From positions 18,177,786 to 18,241,785 of the forward strand of contig NC_135176.1 in assembly GCF_041146795.1 (NCBI RefSeq): 64,000 nucleotides of DNA, written 5' to 3'. The position numbers were made by a program, and so were the translations under genes. The DNA is from Maylandia zebra. Taxonomy: Eukaryota > Chordata > Actinopteri > Cichliformes > Cichlidae. The notes under the pieces are model-generated. The model was not told the DNA's origin, did not search any database, and saw nothing but the letters and a program-made list of their open reading frames with translations. Every line of letters begins with the position of its first letter. Position 1 is the stretch's first letter. This document shows positions 54,394 to 64,000 of this stretch, piece by piece.

Positions 54394-57300
54394 GTAAGAG
54401 AAATGCCTGTCAGCTCCTCCGCTGTTTTAACATTCACACCCATTCATTTCCTCAGGCTTTGGACTTGAAAGCAGACGCGTCTGAGTGTGTCCTGCCCACG
54501 ACCGCTACTTCTGCTTTTATTAATTCAGCTGTATGTGTGACCCTTTATGGCTGATCAAATTTGGGTCTCCAGAGGTTCTCTGGAAATAAAATGTGGAAGT
54601 TTAACTTTTTTCTTTTCTTCTTGCTGACTGTTTAAAAGTACATGTTGTAAAAAGTTTTAGGCTGCCATTGACTAAGTGTGAAGCTCCTTTAGCAAGCTCT
54701 GGAAGCTTTATACTCCATTTACAATCCATCATCAAGTGTACCTTCATTTTTATGCATCATATTATCTTGCTGTGGTGAGGCAGTTGCATCCAGAGAGAAC
54801 TTAAAAAGTTAGGAAATGTGAAGAAAGAAGTTGATTGTGGAGGTTAACAGGCAGTTTTGATCATCACACAAAGCTTAACATTACCTGGGTCCAGCTTTTG
54901 GAAGAAATCAGAACCTCAGACCTGAATTGAACATATTTAGATTGCAAAGTGCTGGACCGATCATTTGCTCCACTTGAGCTCTGGTCGGCACCCTTTCGTA
55001 AATCCTGAGGCTAAAGAAAAGTTGAGTTAATTGCACATGCATTACTCAAGAAAGTTACAAGGGTTTAGAAATTCATCTTCACGCTGCAGAGGGAGCCGTG
55101 GAAGACAATGGCATCCTGGAAAACGTTAGATGAAGTTTAAAAAGATCAGTACATTTTAAAACACACACAAACGCATGAAAAAAGAAGGCAGTGCATGCAC
55201 AAACATTTGTAAAACATGAGCAGAAACTGCAATAACCAGCAGCACGATCCTGTGGGAACACATACTTTTAATTATGTTGCTGTGATTTATCGTATTGCGA
55301 TTACTCTGCATTTCCCAGTTTGATGATACTTCCCGCTCAGATCTGTTCCTCATGCCTTTATCAGATTGGAGCCATCGCAGAAAGCCTGAAAGCACCCTGG
55401 AGTTTATAAAATCAGCGTCATACAGCGACATGTCACACCTACTGATGTAGACCTTAAAACAAAGGCAGTAAAAAGTGGTCATCAGCAGGCAACTCTTTCA
55501 GTCACTATGACATCTTAACTTGTTTTACACTAGCTTACTGGCTGTCATGTGTATTATGAGCTCTCCTCATAAGGATTTACGTCAGCTTCCTGTCTCCCCA
55601 CTGTCAAATATTAAAAGCATCACAAAGTGCATTTAGCTGGGTTTGGGTCTTTGACGTAATGCTTCCCTTCCCGTGGGCATGACAGTTTTATGGCTGTTAT
55701 CTTTGCTGCCAGCGTGTGGTGGCACTAAGAATACTTACAGGTCTATGTATAGAAAGGATAAACCGTGTAATATGGCCCCTCCGGGAGATCAGCTATCCCA
55801 GCTGTGGCCCTGCTCCGGCCTGTCCAAGTTCAGCTGATCCCCTTAGCTGCAGGTCCATAATGTTGTCGGGATATTTGGATAATGCTCTGAGGAAGTAAAT
55901 GAGACGTCCACTGTGTATATGTGTGTTAGAGCATCTCAAAGTGTAGCTAATGGCGAGATATTCTCACAGATTACAGACATAATTATGAGCCGGATCTTTC
56001 ATCTTTTGACCTGTGAAGTACTGGAAGCTGAATACTAAAATATTATGTCACCTTGGTTGTGGGTGTGGATATTATTATTTAAATTTTTTTATGGTAGCAC
56101 AAGAGCATCGTTCAGCCAGTGAACTTTGGTTTTGAGCCACAAGCCTCCTGCTAAATTGTCTTCAAGCAACTCAGTGAATCCCTGCCAGCTGGTTTATGGC
56201 TCTGCCTGATTTGTTCTCTGAGAATTTCCCCCGTTGGGGAAGTATCACATTATTATTACATCATTTATCGGCAGTGCCGGCCATAAAGTTCATTTCTTAA
56301 GAGGTAGAGTAATAATATTCTTTTCACTTCTCCAAAGTAGTAATCCTTTCCCCCTTTTTTAAATCGTTTTTTTTTATGCCTGCTCCAGGCTTACGCTATT
56401 AAAATGCCTGCAGAAGAAACATAAAGGTCAGATTCGCCACATGAGTAAGACACTTCAGGTTTTCTAATCTTCCCTTTTGTGGTGTGGCTCAGTCGATACA
56501 TCAAACTGGCCCCTTGGGTTCCCCACGGAAATTTGGGGGGAAAATCTCAGCTCTCAGCACTTAGCTGATCCTGTGTGGCTGAAATCAGCAGCAGATGCAC
56601 ATTCTCCCCAAGCCCCCCACCTCAATGTTCACTCAGCCTGAGGAAGAAGCAAGTGTATACACACAGCCTCATAAAGGCTGTATAGAGTGGGAGTGAGAGT
56701 AGGAGGAGAGGAGATTGCTGGTGCCAAACACTGAGGGTGAATGAATCTGACAGAAAGAATAGGAGAAGCAATAGTCATGCCTCTCGAGAATGGAGGATGG
56801 GATTTTTTTTCCATCTTCGAATGGGAGAAGAAGAAGAAGAAGAGGAGGAGGAGCAGGAGCAGGAGGAGGGGAGGATGGGTAGATAGAAAGACTGCGAAGC
56901 ATGGGAAGAGGGGCAAATTGCCTCTCTCCGGGCAGATCTTAGAAGTGCTGACAGGGTTGAAATAGTCCCCATGGCAACAGTGAGACGCTTGAATCTGAGT
57001 CTGGGTGTGTGTCTGCGTGAAAGTATGTAGAAGGATAGGTCTTTGTGCACTGCAGGTATGTGTTGTGGCAACAAGACGAGACGAGAGACGGAGAGAGTAG
57101 CGGGAAGAGGAGAAGATAGCAGTGCCCTTTTTCAGATAAGCCCAGCTGAATGAATACGCCACAGATGAGAGTGAAAGGCCCACAGAGCAGAGTGAATTTC
57201 AGACATCGCTGCTTTCGATATGTCCCAGCTTAACAGGCAAGACGGGGAGCTTCAGCTTACACAGACTTGTAACAGACCATGAAACAGCAGCATTTGTATG

Positions 57301-58495
57301 CTAATGCTTGTTTTAAACCATTAACAACAGCAAGTTTTGGTTTAACCTGTTTGCAGACCTCTTAATCATATCGACACATCTCAGATTTTTGTCAGTGATA
57401 CAGAGGAGTTTTGGTGACTGGGTCAGTAAAGGGTGCTTCCACAAGTCAGCGAATTAGCCATTTAGCTAGCTGCTATTTTAAAGCAAAAATGCAGCTTTTT
57501 GAAATCATCCACTTGGTCCTTAAGAACTTGCGGACATTTTCCAGCTATTTTATCAAATAAGCAGTCATTTAGGAATTAGCTGTTTGATCGACACAGTTTT
57601 GTATCAACTGCTCCTGCAAATTTTAAATGAATTTAACTGTTTGGTCCTTCTTCCCGGTTGGACGAGGTTACTACTACAGGAACACATGCGATCCTGCTAT
57701 GAGATGATATGAAGAAATAAAGACTGTGATCACACATACTCACTCACACACAACGAGTGTAGTATTCAGACACCCCGTCATTTGTGGACTGGCGAGAACA
57801 TGTTAATTTGTGTTGGAGGAGGTGATCGCAGCTCTGACTCAAAACAAACCATGTGGTACAGTACAGTTCTAACTCTCGGGAGTTGGACTGAGGTGGCAGT
57901 AGGCTAAGCAGCATTTTCCGGTTCCTCCTGAGTCTTCCCCTGGGTTTCCTCCCAGCTGGGCGTTCCCAGAAAGCATTCTGAGGAAGCCGCCCTCCCGGGA
58001 GGCATTCTTATTAAATGCCAAACCACCCAAACTGGCTCGTTTTGGCGTGGAGGACCTAGCTTCATTACAACTTCATCATTGAAACAAACAAACAAAAAAA
58101 ACAACAACATCAGTGTGAGCTCCTAGTCAATAATTACTGTTATTAAGTCAATGAAGTCTTCTGTCTTTTGCCTGGAAATGCTGCTGATGTGGTTTGATGG
58201 AGACATTGAAGTTGGTACAGCAGTGTGTGGATGTCATTGAGCAAATCTCAACTTAAAACAGACTTTTTTTTCCACTTATTGTTAATTTTTTTCTTTGTTC
58301 TGTCTATTGACTTATGATGACTTGATTAATTGATTCATGGCTAAATCCTTATTGTCGATCCAGTTGTTTTGATTGCGCCACTGTGACTATATTTAAAGCA
58401 AAAGAAATGCTGTATATCAGATTTGTTTAGTGGTATTAGGACTGGATAAATCTACTCTGTGTGTGGTTTCGAAAACAGCGCAGTGACTTGTTTGG
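54394..58495 (+). other. ubl3 intron 1, first part; no exon seen
   Basis: Long intron without recognised coding exons and with few recognisable transposons. An antisense open frame at 56629-57183 is compositional (GAA/GGA-rich plus strand). Stretches near 55740-55900 and 56180-56340 are unique and motif-dense and may be regulatory. Confidence 0.5.
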
Positions 58496-58497
58496 GT

Positions 58498-58530
58498 ACA
58501 CACACACACACACACGCACGCACACACACA
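58498..58530. repeat. (CA)n microsatellite
   Basis: Imperfect CA array broken by CG units, in ubl3 intron 1. Confidence 0.93.
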
Positions 58531-59694
58531 AAAGAAGTCAAAGGTCAGGGTCAGAGGCCACTGTGTGTCGGTGGCAGATGAGGAATGAAAGAAACAATGG
58601 GTGGGGAATCCTTGCTGCAGAAAACAACACTACCGGTTCTGATGTTCTGATTCCAGCTAGAGCTTAGCTCAGCACGTATGCCACAGTGACAGATCCGCAG
58701 GCGTTGTCAGCTTCAGGCTGGAGATGCTAACAAGGCTTTGATTGACACTTTCAGAGGGAGCGAGAACATGACTGAAGCCTGACAGCGCCAGTTGGAGAAA
58801 GCATGTCGTTGGATATGTGTGTGCTACCAATGCCATGTACTGCTGGTCTTGAGTCACAGATCAGGATTACGTCATCTTGCCCCCGTGCAGCAGTTGACAT
58901 ATTGACTCTGGCATCGTCACATGCAGGCCTCGCAGAGCCATGGAAAGTTCTAATGGTAGTTCTGAAGGTGCAGGAGCTGTGTGCCTGATTCCTATTAATT
59001 TCAAGCCAGTCAGGAGATTCGAATAGATACAGCAGCTAAAATATATATATAAATATTTTAACAAACATAAATGAACCAAATACATTTAGCCGATATTTTG
59101 ATTGATGGGATTGGAAAAGAAAAAGAGTTGTCAAGTTTTTTATGATCTGTTTGTGGACTGTGTGGCTGTATTTATAGTTAATTTGTGAGGGGATGCTTTG
59201 TCGCTGCAAAATGGACTGTATCGCTCTTCAAAGCTGTATTTACAGTTAATGATATTAGAAAAGCTCTTGTCAATGTATATCCCCAGCAGTCCTCTGTATA
59301 GAGGTAATTTAATTGCATTGATGCATGTCAACAACACCAACAGGAAGTCCAACTGAGAAGCTGTCATCTATCGATTGGTTATGTAACTGTTTTTTGCTTA
59401 CGTTTGTCTGCATGTTCTTCATTGTGGCCTGTGTCTGGGCATGTGCATCCTGTGAATGTGCTGCAAATATGTAGTGCTACGTACTTGTTAGTTCTCCCTG
59501 ATCTCTTTCTCCCAGCTTGTCTGTTTCCTTTGACGTGTTGTTCTATTAAGCAGTGTTGTCCTTGTTAATGTAAAAAATAGGAATTTTTAGAACCTCATGA
59601 ACATAACCTTTTAAGAAGCTGCAAGTTTTCTTCTATACATGTATGGTATCGTGCTTGGAGAGTTAGTGTAGTGCTGTAAGTGAACACCGTGTTT

Positions 59695-60330
59695 ACATTC
59701 AGCTCAACCATAGACTGTACGTAAATGATGCACTGATGGACTTGCATGCAGTATGCAGTATAAAAGATGGATGTAGCATCGATAACATGATCACTGACTT
59801 CTAACTCTGCATTTTGAAATCTAACCTTTAGTGCTTTGGGGGACGCCTTGTTCTTTTTTGTTTTTTTTTGGGGGGGTTGACGCCGGACGTTGTCTTATGG
59901 GTGGAGTGATAAAGGTGACAAGCTTTGGTTAGCAAGCTGCATTGATAAACTGTAACTGTCCAGTGCAGATATAGTAGTAGAAAACAAGGAAGAAAATTAG
60001 ACGGATAATACTTTAAAAATGCTCCAACAGCACACACACAGAGTGAACAGGTCCAGTTTAGTTACTGGAAGGATGTGGATGAAGCCTAGCAGACACTAAT
60101 CCGGTGCCATTATTGGGATACCTGTCAAAACAATTTAGCCATGCCCTGAATTTATCCAGGGAGTTGACTTGTCCATAGACTGTCCATAAAGGTTCAAACT
60201 GTTTTTGGACCAGGCCATAACCATGCTTTCTAATGCTGTTAAGTTATTCATTTTGGGGATTGGGTGTCTTTTGGAGCCAGCCTCAAGTGACACCTAGAGG
60301 ACCTGCAGTTGTTGGACATTGCCCACCCAT
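59695..60330. repeat. Dispersed teleost repeat pieces
   Basis: 'aaccatagactgtacgtaaa', 'cagtataaaagatggatgta' and 'tttggagccagcctcaagtg' 'acacctagaggacctgcagtt' belong to a common fish repeat. Related sequence ('ggatccagcctcaagtagcc') lies at about 6090. Class unknown. Confidence 0.5.
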
Positions 60331-63020
60331 CCTTTTCCATGCCATCCTTTATAAACTGTTATTCTCCCTGTGGGAAAATAATTGACAAACTGAACATAAA
60401 AAAGGACTGGCCTTTGGAAAGAATGCAGACTTTTCTGACCTGGAAGCTGGGGGCCATCTTTTATATACAGTTGATGATTAACCTGCTTTTTTGTTTCTTT
60501 TTTCTTGGCTGCTCCAAACCAAAGTAAAACATTATGGTTGAAGAATGAGTAACATATGGAGCAGCTGTGGAGGAATAAAAAAACTCCACTTATAAAAAAG
60601 CAATCTCATTGATATTTAAGTTCCCCAAAGCGAAAACAGTAAACATCAATAATGATGATCAATTTGTTTTCTGCAGAATTTAGGTTTCCCTTCAGCCTCT
60701 GTGCTGTTACAGGTGCTTTTAAACATTAACTCCACAATCAAATACTGTGGAGTATAAATAAAGTGTTACTTCCTCGTTTGGATCCTTATAATAAAGTTAA
60801 AGTTTTTTTTCCTATTTTTGAATTCAGGATTGGCACAGATTTTATTAAAAGAGGGAATAGTTGTTTAAGTCACCCCAAGGAATTACAAGGAAAAAGACAG
60901 ATTGTGCTTGTGTTGGGATAAGCACGTATTACGTTAGAAAACCCTCCCCTTTTCAGCAGTTGGTGTTGGCAGGTATGGCTTTGCACAGGCTGAGGAATGC
61001 GTTGAACTGCTTCATCATTTTGGGGGCGAGTGGGGGCTGGTAATTCAAGATGAAACTGGTCTACTCGTCTGATTCTGATCCTCTTAATAGTCTTAATAGT
61101 AGACAGGCAGCTGTTGCATGCAGTTACTAACTAACACTGAAACTAAAACAGAACATTTTTAAATGACAAAAGCTAAAGTGAATTTAAACGGCTATAACTA
61201 CACTCAGTTGAAAATACAAAACTGTTTAAAATTCAGGTTGTAGTTGTAAATGTTTGTGTCCTTGGAGCAATAATAGTGATGTGACAACTGTGATTTCTTG
61301 GCATTGAGCTCTTCCAAAACAGAAATGTTCTTAGTAGTAGATGCTGGACACAAAACACCTCAGGACAAAAGTAACCCGAGGACACTCTTAGGCTTTTGTG
61401 CCAAATGGTTCAGTCCAAGCATGACTTAAATAAGGGGGTATGAATGTAAGTCGTACACAAGCGCTCGCACACTCAACAAATGAATCCCCGTGCGCTTGCA
61501 GCTGCTTTTAATGTCGATGTGCATGTTTATTTTTTGACAAATGTGAGCATGTGCATATTTGCATGAAGGAAGCAGCGAACGCACAACCTCTTCTTGCTGT
61601 TAAATGTGACATATTTGCTGTTGGTGTTGCCGGTGGAGTAACACCCACCCCAGCTCACCTTTGCTCCAGATCCCAGGACAAACTGGACTGGCTTCAAAAA
61701 GCCGCTGTTTGCATGTAATGATGCTGTTCCTGTGCTGCTGGCACTGTATCATTTAACGCCTTATGTCACTGGCTAGCCATACAAAAAGACACTGTGAGTC
61801 TATAATCACGCAAATGTCACCAATACATTCAATTATGTTTCCTGTAAATTGTAAATCTCCCAACTTGACGTAGCTAAAGGCCCATCCCATGATGGCGCAA
61901 ATATATCTCTGGCAGAAAAACACCCAAATGCACAATCCCAACACTGTTCTTCATCTGTTTTAAATCACCATAAACCCAGAAATATAATCAAAGACAGGAC
62001 CACAATGTATTTTAAGTTAACGTCTAAGAAAACAGCAGCTTAACTGTAAAAGAGAGATAAGGAGAAGCTGAGCTGCCACCTAATACTAAAGGAATTAAAT
62101 TCATGCTTCAGCCGGCTGAATTAAGAAGATGAAAAGAGGAAGAGAAACACGAGTTGAGAAAGGGCCACAGAGTTAGACGTGAAAAGGAAGATGAGCAGTC
62201 TAACAAAAGCTCATTATAATGTCCTTTACATAGAAAGTCTTGTTTTCCAAAAGGAGACCGAGTGAAAACCTTTTGTTCATTTATATCGTTTTCTCAACCA
62301 CCCGAGGCACTTGTGCAAAGGGGGTATGATAGCGTCATTAAATATGCTGCTCATTGTCATTTTTTTCCCCAACCGGCAATGTGAACTAATGTGAATCATT
62401 AATGCAAACTGGACGCTTTTGTATTTTTCCATCCCCCCCCCGCTGATGAAAATTCTGCACAAACATGTTCATTCTAAATGAGTAATGCATTTATTTCAGG
62501 TTTACACCAGGCATTAACTACATTTGCAGACTTTTGGGTCCTCTTATAATGTCATGCTTTATATTTAATGTCATTCAAACGACATTACACGATGAGGACT
62601 TTACTTAAAACTGTGACACTGTTGTTTTTTCGGTGTATAATTTAAGTAAATCTAAAAAAAGGCTTACAAATGCAGAAAAATACCTTGTGTTTCTTTAGAA
62701 GTATTATGTCGAGTATAAAAAAGGAGCGTGTGTGCTGGTTGTGTGTAGGAGAAAAGGGGGATGGGGTGGGGGTGTTTAACTAGCTCAATAAAAGCGGTCT
62801 TTCAGCTACGCTGGAAACAATTTCCAGCTGAGGGGACATTTATATTAAAGCTTCGCTGTGCCAGGACAGGCTCTATGTATATGTGTGTGTCTGCGCTGTT
62901 CATGTTATGGAACAACACAATGACTGGATCAGAGACTGCCATGCTCTGCCACTTTATCAGTAATAACAGGTTACTAATAAACTCGTTAATCTGCTGTTTA
63001 TCTTACCCTATACTCGCATG
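60331..63020 (+). other. ubl3 intron 1, later part; no exon seen
   Basis: No coding exon recognised. The segment 62210-62460 is unique and rich in homeobox-like sites. Confidence 0.45.
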
Positions 63021-63029
63021 CATGTTATC

Positions 63030-63192
63030 GTATGGTAATTCTATGGAGAACATTGTATTGATCTTCCTTCTATTTGAGCCAGCGAAGGTCTCAATCTGTG
63101 CACTTGTCGTGTCGTTGTGCTGCCCTGATTGATGCTGCAAATTTCATTGCACTGGCTCGGCTTTGTGTGATGACAATAAATTGAATTGAATA
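63030..63192 (+). repeat. LINE 3' end with (TTGAA)n tail
   Basis: 'gcaaatttcattgcactggc' and 'tgatgacaataaattgaatt' form a fish LINE 3' end, probably L2-like. The tail is 'ttgaattgaata'. Confidence 0.6.
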
Positions 63193-64000
63193 GAACCGGG
63201 CATGAATCAAATAGCCCTCTTTCTCATACATTTCTGGACAGGCTGCCGTTTCTACATCAGTGCTTAAATCTGTCCTGATATTCAGACACCCTGTGCCAGA
63301 GCACTCAGACAGACAGCATGTACCGAGAGAATTAGAGGGTCAGCGTTGAAACTCTTTGGGCCCCAAACAGGGGAGGTGTGAGCCATGGAGCAGTCATCCA
63401 AAGGTTAAGCCTCATTGACTGGATGTTCCAAAAGGATCCGCTGGCCTCAGGTCATCAAACACATGTCTTTGAAACTAGACTTGTACTCCGTTGTGGTTGT
63501 CAGTCATAGATTTTCCTCTCTGTGTTTTCAAAATGTAAAAAGTCTGACACAGCTTCTTGTTCTTTTTTTTAAATCAACCCAGCCTAGTGTCATTCAGAAG
63601 CAGCTTGGGGAGGGCAGTTTAGCCACATCATGATTATGAGGATGAAGATGATTTTATGTGGTATGACCAAGATCCAAGATATGAGTCACGATTCACCCAA
63701 CAGATTTAGGTCTCATGATTAGCTGTGAGTTTAGATGTGGACTTCAGCATCATCATCTTTTACTGCAGCTGTAGTGGCTGTTTGGCAGTCACCTAGTTCA
63801 CGGTGTCGTAGAGGTGCTGGTTAGAGTGGTCCTCCAGGTTGTAGGGTATCCCCTGTAGAGCAGACCCATCCCATCACCAGCTTCTGAAAAACACCGAGAT
63901 CTGGCACAACAGTGACATGGTCAGTCTGCTGGTAGGTAGAGAACAGGGTTAGATAGTTACATATAGCACAGTTAATGATAAGGTAATGGCTTTCTCTGAA
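63193..64000 (+). other. ubl3 intron 1 to window edge; no feature seen
   Basis: No exon, complete repeat or RNA gene recognised. Confidence 0.45.

Noticed and set aside
56629-57183. 184-residue open frame on the minus strand in ubl3 intron 1
   Set aside because: Composition is dominated by Leu/Phe/Ser/Pro from GAA/GGA-rich DNA on the other strand. It has no splice context, domain or known homologue that I recognise.
1-64000. CRISPR arrays, operons, phage or plasmid features
   Set aside because: No regularly spaced direct repeats with unique spacers, no ribosome-binding-site-led gene strings and no replication or attachment signals. The window is eukaryotic.

Overview
This is vertebrate nuclear DNA, almost certainly from a percomorph teleost and perhaps a cichlid. 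Genes are split into small exons with GT/AG introns. The spaces between them hold many DNA transposons of fish type (Tc1/mariner, hAT, piggyBac, pogo), LINE 3' tails, a tRNA-like SINE and microsatellites. No bacterial or phage-like organisation is visible.

Five protein-coding genes and one tRNA gene can be read directly. From left to right they are: medag (+, five coding exons, 2753-3924); alox5ap (-, five exons, 4410-7506); tRNA-Glu(UUC) (+, 9224-9295); uspl1 (-, eight coding exons, 10204-25675); hmgb1 (+, non-coding first exon ending at 30981, coding exons 33249-34330); and the first coding exon of ubl3 (+, 54367-54393), whose other exons lie beyond the right edge. The same genes cluster on human 13q12.3 (from memory), which supports each call. 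In every multi-exon gene the reading frame carries through all the splice sites given here.

medag and alox5ap converge, and their poly(A) signals are only about 50 bp apart. uspl1 and hmgb1 diverge across about 5 kb that includes CpG-rich promoter-like DNA and a repeat-poor stretch. The largest uspl1 intron (15253-23398, 8.1 kb) is a sink for transposons: a 972-bp hAT element with 8-bp target duplications, a piggyBac-type element inside a second hAT element inside an older dispersed repeat, a pogo-type element, and an unassigned element with 15-bp perfect inverted ends. From 35 to 53.6 kb is repeat-rich intergenic DNA with no gene that I recognise. From 54.4 to 64 kb is ubl3 intron 1.

The genes do not form a pathway. 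MEDAG is linked to adipocyte differentiation, FLAP (alox5ap) to leukotriene synthesis, USPL1 to SUMO removal in the nucleus, HMGB1 to chromatin architecture and alarm signalling, and UBL3 is a membrane-anchored ubiquitin-fold protein. I found no convincing new molecular system. The most notable unexplained signals are several perfect short-spacer inverted duplications, an unassigned terminal-inverted-repeat element, and differences in local gene order from human.
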